Below, in pieces: positions 26,180 to 35,955 of a stretch of DNA of 62,668 nucleotides (position 1 is its first letter; every line of letters begins with the position of its first letter). This DNA comes from Acidobacteriaceae bacterium (GTDB lineage Bacteria > Acidobacteriota > Terriglobia > Terriglobales > Acidobacteriaceae), in assembly GCA_003140235.1 (NCBI GenBank), contig PLJN01000059.1, positions 10,115 to 72,782 on the forward strand. Reading direction: 5' to 3'. The notes below the pieces were generated by a model. It was given only the letters and a program-made list of their open reading frames with translations. It did no database searches and had not been told where the DNA came from. The position numbers and the translations under genes are program-made.

Positions 26180-27250
26180 ATGCACCCGATTCTCAGCCAG
26201 ATCCGGCGCCTTACTCTCTATCTTCTTGCCTGGATTCCCCTCGCAGGAATTCTGGAGTACCTGCTGGCCTACCCGGGAGGCTTGACCTGGACCAAGGCCC
26301 TGGCCATGGTTGTTCCTTTGTGCGTGATCTACGCCTTTGGCTGCCTCTTCGCCTGGTATCCGTGCCGCACTACGCCTCTGGAGACGTCGGGCTTTTCGCG
26401 TTTGGCGCTGACGCATCTTACGGCAGCCGTCGTGATGAGTCTGCTTTGGGTCCTGACTGCCAAGGGCATTGCGCTGGCACTTGCAAGCTTCGCGCTGTTC
26501 CAGTCTCTCGATCAGCAGATTGTCCACGACTATCCATTGCTGTTCGGAAGCGGCGTATTGATTTACCTGCTGTCGGTCGCTCTCCATTATGTATTGCTCG
26601 CGTCCGAAACTTCGCGCGAAGCCGAGCGGCGTGAAATGCAGGCCCGCGTGCTGGCCCGCGACTCGGAACTGAAAGCGCTGAAGGCACAAGTGAATCCGCA
26701 CTTTATCTTTAACAGTCTTCATTCCATCAGCGCCTTGACTTCGATTGACGCCGCCAAAGCGCGGGAAATGTGCATTGTGCTTGCAGACTTTCTCCGCGCC
26801 ACGCTCGGACTGGGAGAGAAAACTTCCATCACGCTAGCTGATGAACTTTCTCTTGTACATTCCTTTCTGTCCGTGGAAAAGGTTCGGCTCGGCTCACGCC
26901 TGAATCTGGAAGAGAAGATCGCGCCGGAGACTTTGCAGTGCCTCGTTCCGCCGCTTCTTCTGCAGCCATTGGTGGAGAACGCGGTATCGCACGGCATCGC
27001 CAATCTGACCGACGGAGGCTCTGTGCGCCTGGAGATCGGTCAGAACGCCAGTGGAGATATTTACATCCTGGTGGAAAACAATTTTGATCCCGACATGCCG
27101 CCGCGCCGCGGCACCGGCTCTGGATTACGAAACGTCCGCAAGCGTTTAGACACGCGCTATGGGACCCGCGCAACATTTGATGTCCGCACAGAAGGCGATC
27201 GTTTCCGCGTGACACTTAGTTTTCCGGCCGAGAGGAGTGCATCCGCATGA
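26180..27250 (+). CDS. LytS/YehU-type sensor histidine kinase
   Basis: The 356-residue kinase has four or more N-terminal membrane segments, then the His_kinase motif NPHFIFNSLHSISALTSID (phospho-acceptor His about 178) and an HATPase domain containing PLVENAVSHGI and GSGLRNVRKRL. It lacks an HAMP or PAS domain. The stop overlaps the response-regulator start by ATGA. It probably senses envelope state, given the upstream LiaF-like gene. Confidence 0.92.
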   Translation: MHPILSQIRRLTLYLLAWIPLAGILEYLLAYPGGLTWTKALAMVVPLCVIYAFGCLFAWYPCRTTPLETSGFSRLALTHLTAAVVMSLLWVLTAKGIALALASFALFQSLDQQIVHDYPLLFGSGVLIYLLSVALHYVLLASETSREAERREMQARVLARDSELKALKAQVNPHFIFNSLHSISALTSIDAAKAREMCIVLADFLRATLGLGEKTSITLADELSLVHSFLSVEKVRLGSRLNLEEKIAPETLQCLVPPLLLQPLVENAVSHGIANLTDGGSVRLEIGQNASGDIYILVENNFDPDMPPRRGTGSGLRNVRKRLDTRYGTRATFDVRTEGDRFRVTLSFPAERSASA

Positions 27251-28008
27251 GTGAACAACTCAATAAAAGGATCCGCGCGGTCATCGTCGAGGACGAAGAG
27301 CTGGCACGCCAGATTCTTCGCGAGATGCTCGCATCGCATCCGGAAATCGAAGTCGTTGCCGAATGCCTGGATGGCTTTTCCGCAGTCAAGATGGTGCCAG
27401 AATTGAAGCCGGACCTGCTTTTCCTGGATATTCAAATGCCCAAGCTCGATGGCTTCGAGGTCCTGGAACTCATTGGCAACGATTTGGCGATTGTCTTTGT
27501 AACGGCTTACGACCAGCACGCGTTGCGGGCCTTTGAAGTCCACGCCGTGGACTATTTATTGAAGCCCTTCTCTGCCGAACGTTTTGAAGCGGCGCTCGAC
27601 CGCGCCAAGTCGCGAATCGGCCAGAAGAACCTGCCTGATCCCGCAGAATTTGCCGCCGCAGCCCGTGAGACTGGACACTTCGCCGAACGGATCGTAGTGA
27701 AAGACGGACCGCACGTGCAGATCATTCCCGTTGCCAAACTCGATTACGCGGAAGCACAAGATGACTATATTTCATTGGCTAGCCTGGGCAAGAAGCACCT
27801 GAAGCAGCAGACCATCTCCAGCCTCGAGGCGTGCCTCGATCCCAAACATTTTCTTCGCATTCACCGCTCGTATATCGTGAACCTGGAACGCGTGGCCAAA
27901 CTCGAGCCTTACGGCAAAGACAGCCATGTGGTAACTCTGAACGACGGCACTCGGCTTCCCGTGAGCCGCACTGGATACGGGCGCTTGCGGTCTTTGCTCG
28001 ATCAATGA
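27247..28008 (+). CDS. LytTR-family response regulator
   Basis: The 253-residue regulator has a receiver domain (VIVEDEELARQILREML; LLFLDIQMPKLDGFEVLE with phospho-acceptor Asp about 60; VTAYDQHALRAFEVHAVDYLLKPF) and a C-terminal LytTR DNA-binding domain (KDGPHVQIIPVAKLDYAEAQ; HFLRIHRSYIVNLERV). It overlaps the LytS-like gene by 4 bp. Targets are unknown; autoregulation of the operon starting at 25144 is plausible. Confidence 0.94.
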   Translation: MSEQLNKRIRAVIVEDEELARQILREMLASHPEIEVVAECLDGFSAVKMVPELKPDLLFLDIQMPKLDGFEVLELIGNDLAIVFVTAYDQHALRAFEVHAVDYLLKPFSAERFEAALDRAKSRIGQKNLPDPAEFAAAARETGHFAERIVVKDGPHVQIIPVAKLDYAEAQDDYISLASLGKKHLKQQTISSLEACLDPKHFLRIHRSYIVNLERVAKLEPYGKDSHVVTLNDGTRLPVSRTGYGRLRSLLDQ

Positions 28009-28884
28009 TTACAACAAATGCTTCTCCCGTAGGAACGCGGCCACGACCTGCTTGAGGTCGCGATGCTCGCCGTCAATGGCGTAGTTCAGGCGCTGCATGT
28101 CTGCGGCGCTGATTTTTCCAGCCAGGTCAGCGAGTGCCGCGCGCACGGCCGGAAAGCGCGCCAGCGTATCCTGACGGACCAGCGGAACGGCATCGTACGG
28201 CGGAAAATAGTGCCGGTCGTCTTCGAGCACTACTAGATCGTGCGCCTGAATCAAACCGTCTGTTGCGGAACCAACGATTATGTCCACTTGCTTTTCATCC
28301 AGCGCGCGATACAGCAGTCCAAGGTCCATCACTCTGGGCGGTCCGGCAAAGTGCAGGTTGTAGGCTTTTGCCAGTCCCGGGAAACCGTCCGGTCGTTCCA
28401 GAAATTCGTAGCCTACGCCCATGCGCCATTGCGGCGCATACTTTTCAGCTTCGGAAAGAGTGTGGATGTGCAGCTGCCGGGCGTCCCCACCGCGAATGAC
28501 CAGCGCGAAGCTGTTATTGAATCCCAGTGGCGCGGTCACGTCAACATGGAACCTGCTGGCATATTCGTCTTTCACCTTGCGGTAGACTTCGTCCGATGTT
28601 CCTGAAGGCTTTTCCTTCAGGATCGCTGTGAGCGCGGTGCCGGTATATTCCGGATAAAGATCAATGCGGTCAGCGAGCAACGACTGGTGACAGATGTAAC
28701 TGCCTGCCAGATAAAAACGCCGCTCAACAGGAAGCCCGGTTTTTTGCTCGATGTATTGCGCCAGAATTTCGCCGAGCACGGCCTGTTCGGTGAAATTCTT
28801 GGATCCCACAATGATGTTGTGGCGCTGCGGATTACAACCGACAAGCAGCAGAAGCAGAATGATGAAGCAAGTTCCTCTGCGCAT
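28009..28884 (-). CDS. OpuC/OsmF-type ABC transporter substrate-binding lipoprotein
   Basis: The 291-residue protein has a lipoprotein signal (FIILLLLLVGC, lipobox Cys17), then IIVGSKNFTEQAVLGEILAQYIE and DLYPEYTGTALTAIL, the OpuAC/choline-glycine betaine-binding pattern. The substrate is probably a quaternary amine or similar osmoprotectant, but is not certain. The start overlaps the permease stop by one base (TGATG). The gene is the last of a three-gene minus-strand operon, facing the LytTR gene tail to tail with no gap. Confidence 0.9.
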   Translation of the reverse strand: MRRGTCFIILLLLLVGCNPQRHNIIVGSKNFTEQAVLGEILAQYIEQKTGLPVERRFYLAGSYICHQSLLADRIDLYPEYTGTALTAILKEKPSGTSDEVYRKVKDEYASRFHVDVTAPLGFNNSFALVIRGGDARQLHIHTLSEAEKYAPQWRMGVGYEFLERPDGFPGLAKAYNLHFAGPPRVMDLGLLYRALDEKQVDIIVGSATDGLIQAHDLVVLEDDRHYFPPYDAVPLVRQDTLARFPAVRAALADLAGKISAADMQRLNYAIDGEHRDLKQVVAAFLREKHLL

Positions 28885-29519
28885 CAGCGGTTCCTCTGCA
28901 AGCGCTTTTGCACCCAGCCCAGGCCAACGTCTGCCGTGAGTGCCAGTACCGCAGCGGGAATTGCGCCAGCGAGAATCAATTGGCTATCCACCATGGCCAC
29001 ACCGCGAAAAACAAATTGGCCGAGCCCACCCGCGCCCACGGCTGCAGCGATTGTCGCTACGCCGATGGTAATCACCGTAGCCACGCGGATTCCCGCCATA
29101 ATCGTTCCCATGGCCAGCGGAAGGTCCACTTTGGAGAGCAATTGCCAGTCCGTCATGCCCATGGCTTTCCCGATTTCCCGCACTGCGGGATCAACTCCGG
29201 TGATTCCGGCGTATGTATTACGAATGACCGGCAGCAACGCATACAGCACCAACGCGGTGATGGCCACTCGTTCCGAGCGTACAGCCAGCCACGGCAGTGG
29301 CAGCAGAAAACCGAACAGCGCAAGACTGGGAATCGTCTGGACGATGTTGCTCACTCCCAGTATCGGCACTCGCAACTTGCTGAAGCGCGTGACCAGAACA
29401 CCCAGCGGTACGCCGATGGCAATCGCCAACGCCATGGCAATGCCGACCATGCTCATGTGCTCCCACATGGACCTGAGAATCTCAGCCCGATGCTCGGCAA
29501 AAAAACTAAACAGACTCAT
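28884..29519 (-). CDS. ABC transporter permease (OpuC type)
   Basis: The 211-residue integral membrane protein has a binding-protein-dependent transport domain: SMVGIAMALAIAIGVPLGVL, NIVQTIPSLALFGFLLPL, the EAA-like loop DPAVREIGKAMGMTDWQLLSKVDLPLAM (split as a position cue), and GVATIAAAVGAGGLGQFVF. It starts three bases after the ATPase stop and ends one base into the substrate-binding protein gene, so the three are translationally linked. Confidence 0.92.
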   Translation of the reverse strand: MSLFSFFAEHRAEILRSMWEHMSMVGIAMALAIAIGVPLGVLVTRFSKLRVPILGVSNIVQTIPSLALFGFLLPLPWLAVRSERVAITALVLYALLPVIRNTYAGITGVDPAVREIGKAMGMTDWQLLSKVDLPLAMGTIMAGIRVATVITIGVATIAAAVGAGGLGQFVFRGVAMVDSQLILAGAIPAAVLALTADVGLGWVQKRLQRNR

Positions 29520-29522
29520 AAG

Positions 29523-30305
29523 CTACTTTTCCTGGCGATTATCTGCAGGCCGCGCAAACTCCGCAGCGGACTGCAAGACCGCCGCGTACTCCGATACAAC
29601 CGGCGCCTTGGATTGCAGGAACTCTGCAGGCGAATAAACTCCGAGCAATTCTCCTGCCTCCATGACCGCGATTCGTGTGGCCAGCAACAGAGCTTCCTGA
29701 ACATCGTGGGTCACAAAGACAACCGTCTTGTGCAAACGCTGTTGCAGTGACTTGAATTCCCGCTGGATAACGACGCGCGTCAGAGGATCCAGAGCGCCGA
29801 AGGGTTCATCCATCAGCATGATGGCCGGGTCGGCGGCCAGCGCCCGGGCCAGCCCCACGCGCTGCCGCTGTCCGCCAGAAAGTTGGTGCGGGTAACGCTG
29901 CAAGTACTGCGCCGCCGGCAGGCCAACGAGCTCGAGCAATTCTTCCACCCGCGCGCGAATCTTTACCGATGGCCATTGCTCCAATTGCGGGACCAAGCCA
30001 ACGTTTCGCTCCACCGTCATATGCGGAAAGAGTCCGACATCCTGAATTGCGTAGCCAATGCTACGGCGCAAGCGAATGGGGTCCCACTCGGCGGTGGACT
30101 TGCCTTCGACCACGACCTTGCCTTCCTGGCAAATCAAAAGACGGTTGATGAGCTTGAGCGCCGTCGTCTTGCCGGAGCCGCTGCGTCCGAGCAGGACTAA
30201 GGTTTCGCCGGCGGCCACGCGGAGATCAACATTTGTGATCAGCGCGCGGCCTTCCTGTGTGCGGTAGGTCACGCGCGAAAACTCGATGGTGGGCTGAGCG
30301 TCCAT
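29523..30305 (-). CDS. ABC transporter ATPase (OpuC type)
   Basis: The 260-residue ATPase has Walker A LLGRSGSGKTTALKLINRLL, Q-loop AIQDVGLFPHMTV, signature LSGGQRQRVGLARALA, Walker B IMLMDEPFGALDP and H-loop VVFVTHDVQEA. It powers import by the adjoining permease. There are no CBS domains, unlike some OpuA ATPases. The ATG at 30305 is chosen because the ABC fold begins at IEFSRVTYR; the longer frame from 30392 is not family-like. Confidence 0.93.
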   Translation of the reverse strand: MDAQPTIEFSRVTYRTQEGRALITNVDLRVAAGETLVLLGRSGSGKTTALKLINRLLICQEGKVVVEGKSTAEWDPIRLRRSIGYAIQDVGLFPHMTVERNVGLVPQLEQWPSVKIRARVEELLELVGLPAAQYLQRYPHQLSGGQRQRVGLARALAADPAIMLMDEPFGALDPLTRVVIQREFKSLQQRLHKTVVFVTHDVQEALLLATRIAVMEAGELLGVYSPAEFLQSKAPVVSEYAAVLQSAAEFARPADNRQEK

Positions 30306-30449
30306 GGCAGTTCCAGCCGAAAATCGTGGCTGGTAGGGATAGTACCTTTGGTTCGGCCGGTTCGCAACGAGAGACACGCTTGCAGCCCGCAACGCATGTA
30401 AGATGGAAAATTAAGTCTGGATCAAATAAATCACTGGTCGGGGGAGAAC

Positions 30450-31412
30450 ATGAACTTTCGCAGGCTGGGTCACGCAGGATTTCAGGTGTCTGAAGTCTCC
30501 CATGGACTCTGGGGTATGGGCAGTTGGCCTGACTCCAACGACGAACAGTCACGCGTCGCGCTGCAACTCTCCGCGGACCTGGGGTGCAATTTCTACGACT
30601 CCGCCTGGGCCTACGGCGACGGAAAAAGCGATGGGATGCTGGGAGACCTGATTCGCAGCAATAAGAGCAAGCGCCTGTTTGCTGCGTCCAAGGTGCCGCC
30701 GCTGAATCGCAAGTGGCCGGCCTCACCCAAAGACGCATACGCTGACGTTTTTCCGGCGGAACATGTCTACCAATATGCGGACATGCTGCGGCGCAAGCTT
30801 CAAGTCAGCTGTATTGATTTGCTGCAGTTTCATGTTTGGGACGATAGCTGGACGCGCGCCACAGAATTTCAGTCCACGATTACCCAGCTCAAACGGGATC
30901 GCATCATTCGCGCTTTCGGAATCAGCCTGAACCGCTGGGAGCCGCAGAACGGCATTCGTGCGCTCCGCACCGGGGCCGTGGACGTGGTGCAGGTCATCTA
31001 CAACATTTTCGAGCAAGCTCCCGAAGATGAGCTCTTCCCTGTCTGCGAGGAACTGAACATCGGCGTGATTGCGCGAGTGCCGCTTGACGAAGGAAGCCTG
31101 GGCGGCAGACTAACGCTGGACACGAAGTTTCCTGAAGGCGACTGGCGCGCCGGATACTTCAATCCGGACAATCTGCGCGAGACCGTGGAACGTGTCGAAC
31201 GGCTGAGAAAAGTTGTCCCCCGAAATATGACTATGTCGCAAATGGCGCTACGATTTGTTCTTTCGCATCCCGCCGTAACCACGGTGATTGTGGGCATGAG
31301 GAACCCGGAACATGTCCGCAAGAATCTGGCCGTGAGCGACGCTGGTCCGCTAGATCCTGAATTGCTGGCCGCCTTGAAACAACACCGCTGGGACCGTAAA
31401 CCCGCGCCGTAG
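30450..31412 (+). CDS. Aldo/keto reductase
   Basis: The 320-residue TIM-barrel oxidoreductase starts MNFRRLGHAGFQVSEVSHGL. The catalytic tetrad can be seen as FYDSAWAYGDGKSD (Asp and Tyr), LFAASKVPP (Lys) and LQFHVWDDSW (His). The C-terminal NADP(H)-binding region is VTTVIVGMRNPEHVRKNL. The substrate is not readable. It stands between the ABC operon (divergent) and the sodium:solute symporter (convergent). Confidence 0.92.
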   Translation: MNFRRLGHAGFQVSEVSHGLWGMGSWPDSNDEQSRVALQLSADLGCNFYDSAWAYGDGKSDGMLGDLIRSNKSKRLFAASKVPPLNRKWPASPKDAYADVFPAEHVYQYADMLRRKLQVSCIDLLQFHVWDDSWTRATEFQSTITQLKRDRIIRAFGISLNRWEPQNGIRALRTGAVDVVQVIYNIFEQAPEDELFPVCEELNIGVIARVPLDEGSLGGRLTLDTKFPEGDWRAGYFNPDNLRETVERVERLRKVVPRNMTMSQMALRFVLSHPAVTTVIVGMRNPEHVRKNLAVSDAGPLDPELLAALKQHRWDRKPAP

Positions 31413-31422
31413 TCGAACTATG

Positions 31423-33366
31423 TCACACGCCGGAATTCTTGTGCTGCGCAGGGGCCGCAGTTCCGGAATATGCCTGCCAACCACGCCGGGAAAGGTCCCA
31501 GAAAATCAGGTAGCCCGCCACTGCGGCAACGCCGAGCAATACGAAACCTGCAATCCAATCCTGAAAAATGAGTTTGCCGATGCCGAACAGCGAACAGTAG
31601 ACCAGCACGCAGCCCATGAGCCAGTCGAAAGCATTGCCGCCGACATCACGGACTTCGGAAAGTTCCGGCGCCAACTTGGCGATGCGGCGCCAGCCGTACA
31701 CAGTGGGATGGACACGCCGGTAGAACGCAACTAGTTTCTCGTCCGGCTCCGGCGGGGTTAGGAACGTAGCAATCACCCAGGCAATCGTGGTGCATCCGGC
31801 GGTGATCAATGCCGACTTGGCAAATACAACAGCGTCGTTTCCAATGAATGTGACTTTATGTTTCAGGAGCAACGTCACGACAGCGGCGACGATCATCGCG
31901 GCGATCTCACTCCAGGCGTTAATGCGCGACCAGTACCACCGCAAGATGTAGACAGCGCCGGTACCGATCCCGAGCTGCAGAACAATCTGCCAGCCTTCGA
32001 TGATGGAACTCAATTGGCCCGCAATGTATCCGCTGGCCAGTACAAGGACGATCGTGATGATTCTGCCGATCCGCACGTAATGCTTCTCGGTCTTGCTACG
32101 GACGAGAAAGCGCCGATAAAAATCACTGACTAAATACGACGTGCCCCAATTCAATTGCGTTCCCAACGTGGACATGTAAGCCGCGAGAAAGGCGGCGATC
32201 ATCACGCCACGCAATGCCGGCGGCAGATAGTCGCGCAGTACCATGACATAACCCTGCTGCGGATTGTGCGCGAACGCGGCGCTGGGATGGATGCCGCCAT
32301 TCGGAGAATAGACGGCCAGCGCCACCAGGCCGGTGATGATCCACGGCCACGGACGTAACGCATAATGCGCTATGTTGAACCAGAGCGTGGCGCCCAGCGA
32401 GTGTTTTTCATTCTTCGCGCTGAACATGCGCTGCGCAACATAGCCGCCGCCACCAGGCTCCGCGCCCGGATACCACGCTGACCACCACTGCACGCCCAAA
32501 TACATGATGAAGGTGATCACGGGCAGCGTCCAAAGCGCGTCTGAGGTCCAGCCCATGTGGAAGTCCGGAAAAAATGACAGCGGATTGGACGTTTGCGTTC
32601 CCGTCTGCTGCATTGCGTGTCCAACAACTTGCAACTGCAACTTCAAGGCCTGCATGCCGCCGATCTTCACGACCGCGACCCAAGCCAGCACAATCACCAT
32701 GGTCATTTTCAAAATGAACTGGAACAAGTCGGTGACCAGCACTCCCCACAGCCCGCCAACCGCGGTATATATCCCAGTAAACGGAATCAAGACAAAAACG
32801 CAGATCAGCAGGGCCGTATGACTGGGATCTCCGAGTGTGTAATGAAGCAGACTGTGGCCGCCGAGCGAAAGCTCGATCACGCGCCCTGCGGGAATCATGG
32901 GCTCCAGCAGCACGCGAATCACGCTGACCATGGCATTGGTCACCCAGCCCAGAATCAGGCAGTTCATGATCAGGCCGAGGTACACAGCTTTGAATCCACG
33001 CAGAAACGCTGCTGGCTTTCCGCCGTAGCGAAGTTCTGTCAGCTCAACGTCGGTGAGGACCTCCGCGCGGCGCCAGTAGCGGGCAAAGAAAAACACCGTC
33101 AGCATTCCGCTCAGGCAGAAACTCCACCAAACCCAGTTGCCAGCGATTCCCTGCGTGGCCACCAAACCGGAGACCAGCAGCGGCGTGTCTGCCGCGAAAG
33201 TCGTGGCCACCATCGAAGTCCCGGCCAGCCACCAGGAAACGTTGCGCCCGGAGAGGAAGAATTCTTCCGTGTTGCCACTGGCGCGGCGGCGGTAGTAGAT
33301 GCCGATCAGGAGATTGATCAGCAGATATCCCACAATCACAATCCAATCAGTGGAGCTCAGTGGCAT
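31423..33366 (-). CDS. Sodium:solute symporter family protein
   Basis: The 647-residue protein has about 13-15 membrane segments, with the SSS opening DWIVIVGYLLINLLIGIYY and EEFFLSGRNVSWWLAGTSMV (unwound TM1 Na+-site region). Further on are TLGTQLNWGTSYLVSDFYRR, the family C-terminal motif, and a cytoplasmic C-terminal extension. The substrate is not readable (sugars, amino acids and vitamins are all family substrates). It is a single gene convergent with the aldo/keto reductase. Confidence 0.93.
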   Translation of the reverse strand: MPLSSTDWIVIVGYLLINLLIGIYYRRRASGNTEEFFLSGRNVSWWLAGTSMVATTFAADTPLLVSGLVATQGIAGNWVWWSFCLSGMLTVFFFARYWRRAEVLTDVELTELRYGGKPAAFLRGFKAVYLGLIMNCLILGWVTNAMVSVIRVLLEPMIPAGRVIELSLGGHSLLHYTLGDPSHTALLICVFVLIPFTGIYTAVGGLWGVLVTDLFQFILKMTMVIVLAWVAVVKIGGMQALKLQLQVVGHAMQQTGTQTSNPLSFFPDFHMGWTSDALWTLPVITFIMYLGVQWWSAWYPGAEPGGGGYVAQRMFSAKNEKHSLGATLWFNIAHYALRPWPWIITGLVALAVYSPNGGIHPSAAFAHNPQQGYVMVLRDYLPPALRGVMIAAFLAAYMSTLGTQLNWGTSYLVSDFYRRFLVRSKTEKHYVRIGRIITIVLVLASGYIAGQLSSIIEGWQIVLQLGIGTGAVYILRWYWSRINAWSEIAAMIVAAVVTLLLKHKVTFIGNDAVVFAKSALITAGCTTIAWVIATFLTPPEPDEKLVAFYRRVHPTVYGWRRIAKLAPELSEVRDVGGNAFDWLMGCVLVYCSLFGIGKLIFQDWIAGFVLLGVAAVAGYLIFWDLSRRGWQAYSGTAAPAQHKNSGV

Positions 33367-33430
33367 AGATTCTCCCGGCTTGTGATTAATAACAGACTTT
33401 CTGGCTGGATGAAATCAAAAAGGCAGGATG

Positions 33431-35953
33431 CTACTTTGGCGACGCGGGCGCCTGATCACCGAAGTTGAAGAAATGGTCGATATTGTTAACGAAATCGCGA
33501 ATCTGCTGGCGCTTCTGTGCGCGAACATCCGACGAGACTGAACTCACAGAAATGCGGCCCTTGTCGGTCCACTCATAGAGCGCGTCTTTGTATTCCACGC
33601 CGTCCACCACGTAGAGCGAGTGGCCGCCATCGCTCAGAATGCCGTAGACCGGCGCATAACTGGAAGCGAGTAAATACGAACTGCGAACGTATGGCAACGC
33701 TTCTTCCGGAGTCGCCGTGAAAAGCGGCCGGCCAAATACCTCATTCTGCGCAATAGGCTTATGCCCGAGCAAATAGTAGAGGCTGGGCGTAATGTCGTTC
33801 ACAAACGCCGGCGGCCCCTGGCTCGCGGAGAGCGAACGCATCGCCGCAGGCAGATGAATAATGATCGGGACGCGAGCCGTTTCGGGGACCAGATTGTACG
33901 CGTGTCCCCACAGTCCGCGTTCGCCCAGCGAGTCACCGTGGTCGGCGGTAAGGACAACGATGCTGTTGTCGTAGATCCCGGTACTCTTCAAAAACTGGAT
34001 GAAGTCGCCAAAGCAACGGTCCATGACCTTCACGCGCGAAGCATAGGCGTCGTCAAAACCGGAATAGCTTTCTCCGTCGAGCACCGAGCGGTGTTCTTTA
34101 TTAATCACCGAGACGTGAATGTCCTGCGGCTGCATGTAGGAAAAAATCGGACGTCCCGACGCCCTGGCTCCACTGATCTTCTGCTGCAGTTCAGTGAGCG
34201 CCGGACAGAGCTTCAGGTTCATCGTGGTCTGCTCGGAATCCATGTCGGTAACGGAGCGCGACGGCCCCATAATGGCTTTTAGAATTTCGTCGCGGGCAAT
34301 GATCTGCTGGTAACCCTCAGCCTCCAGCAGTTTTTGCAGCGAATTCATTGGGTAGTACGGGGTCACGTACTGCTTGTGCAGTTGCATGGTCCCGGTCCAG
34401 ATCGAAGGCTCGGACAGTCCGGTGCCGGTATAGCGGGTGAATCCATTCTGGAACGCCACGCTCTCGCGGGCAAAGGCGTCGATCGCGGGAGTAAAGCTGA
34501 CATTGGAATTGTAGGGCGAGAGATAGTCGCGCCGCAGGCTATCAATCACCACAATGAAAATGTTGGGCTTGGGACCGGCCGTCGGAGTGAGTTCGCCGTC
34601 GAGCTTGATGTTGACCGGTTCCGTATGCGCGGATTGAGGAATGTTGGTGTTGCTCACCAGGAACGTGTAGAGCGAGTCATCTTCCGGGGCCGCTGCTGGC
34701 GGAGGCGCCAGGATGCTTTGCGACAGACGAAAGCCCACATCGTAATTGCCATACTCATCCAGAAAAGCAAAGCCTTGCGGCGACAACGCCGTGCTGGCGG
34801 AAGCCCAGCGTGGCTGCAGCACAACCGCGCCCATGAACAAGCAAAGCACAACGGCTGCGGTAACAATGAGCCCGCCACCGTCCGGTTTCTCGGAGGGCTC
34901 GGCGATGATGTAAAAGAAAGCCACAATCGCCGCCCACGCCGCCACGATAATCAGCTTTTGCAGCAGGTACTGCCAGTCATTGGTTCGGATGGCGATCAGC
35001 ACGAAGCCGACAGCCACCGAAACCACGATCAGCAACAGCACCTGCACGGCCCGCGGAGTCTCCTGCAGGAACCGTATGGGGCTCAGTAAAAGCTCAAGAG
35101 GAGAAGCGACGGCGCCATCTTCAGAATGATAAAGCCGGGCGCTGATGCCGCTGCCAAAGAGCATCAGGCTGAAGGCGATCGCGAGAGCGGTCCAGGTCGC
35201 CAGAGACCCTGAGAATGAGATTGGCGCAAACACGACGAACTTGAGCACCAGAGCGAACATCACGGTAGCGGCCAGCACGTAGAAGAACGATCGCGCCGCG
35301 AGATTGCTGGCCATGCGGCCCAGGGCGGCAAACAAATTCAGTACGAGAAAAATGGAAAAGAAAACGATGATATGGAAAATCAGGCTCAAGCCAAGCGCCA
35401 CGCCCCATTGACTGGTCCCGAATCCGGCATTGGTAACGATGGCGTAGCGCACGATCACAATCACGGATGACAACAGCCACGCATACAAGGCACCCCACAA
35501 GCATGCCCGGAACAGCCTGCGGACCTCAGATCCCTCGGGTTCCTCCCAATCGAAGTTGCCGCGCTGCGCCAGCCAGTCGAGCAACGCCATCCATACCAGA
35601 GGGGTCAGCGCCACCAAACACCAATACAGGCTCTGAATATTGTTGTCTAAACCTGTCAGAAGCGGCTTGAAGAACAGCCAGACTCCAACTGCTCCGTACA
35701 CACACAGAAAAGCCGCCGTAAGGAACCGGACGCCTTCCTGACGAAGGCTGGGGACGGTGAGCGCCGCGGCCAGAAACGCCGGCCAATATAAATAAGGATG
35801 ATACTTGGCGAACGCAGTGACCCACCCGAGCAGGCCACCCAGGTGGATTTGATGATAGGTAAAAGGAATGTAAGCCAGCAGGCAATAAAACGCCGTCAGC
35901 ACCACGAAGGTGACCACCAGGAGCCGGGCGAGAATGAATGCGAGACGCGCCAT
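33431..35953 (-). CDS. Membrane-bound alkaline-phosphatase-superfamily enzyme (sulfatase/phosphotransferase-like)
   Basis: The 840-residue protein has about ten N-terminal membrane helices followed by a periplasmic catalytic domain of about 400 residues. The metal-site motifs are IVVIDSLRRDYLSPYNSN, VVLTADHGDSLGERGLWGHA (Asp-His and His) and the nucleophile region RYTGTGLSEPSIWTG. The sulfatase formylglycine CxPxR motif is absent; a Thr/Ser lies there instead, as in phosphoglycerol/phosphoethanolamine transferases. It is the last gene of the five-gene operon, 2 bp after the TPR gene, and could decorate the polymer. The substrate is unknown. Confidence 0.83.
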   Translation of the reverse strand: MARLAFILARLLVVTFVVLTAFYCLLAYIPFTYHQIHLGGLLGWVTAFAKYHPYLYWPAFLAAALTVPSLRQEGVRFLTAAFLCVYGAVGVWLFFKPLLTGLDNNIQSLYWCLVALTPLVWMALLDWLAQRGNFDWEEPEGSEVRRLFRACLWGALYAWLLSSVIVIVRYAIVTNAGFGTSQWGVALGLSLIFHIIVFFSIFLVLNLFAALGRMASNLAARSFFYVLAATVMFALVLKFVVFAPISFSGSLATWTALAIAFSLMLFGSGISARLYHSEDGAVASPLELLLSPIRFLQETPRAVQVLLLIVVSVAVGFVLIAIRTNDWQYLLQKLIIVAAWAAIVAFFYIIAEPSEKPDGGGLIVTAAVVLCLFMGAVVLQPRWASASTALSPQGFAFLDEYGNYDVGFRLSQSILAPPPAAAPEDDSLYTFLVSNTNIPQSAHTEPVNIKLDGELTPTAGPKPNIFIVVIDSLRRDYLSPYNSNVSFTPAIDAFARESVAFQNGFTRYTGTGLSEPSIWTGTMQLHKQYVTPYYPMNSLQKLLEAEGYQQIIARDEILKAIMGPSRSVTDMDSEQTTMNLKLCPALTELQQKISGARASGRPIFSYMQPQDIHVSVINKEHRSVLDGESYSGFDDAYASRVKVMDRCFGDFIQFLKSTGIYDNSIVVLTADHGDSLGERGLWGHAYNLVPETARVPIIIHLPAAMRSLSASQGPPAFVNDITPSLYYLLGHKPIAQNEVFGRPLFTATPEEALPYVRSSYLLASSYAPVYGILSDGGHSLYVVDGVEYKDALYEWTDKGRISVSSVSSDVRAQKRQQIRDFVNNIDHFFNFGDQAPASPK

Positions 35954-35955
35954 GA

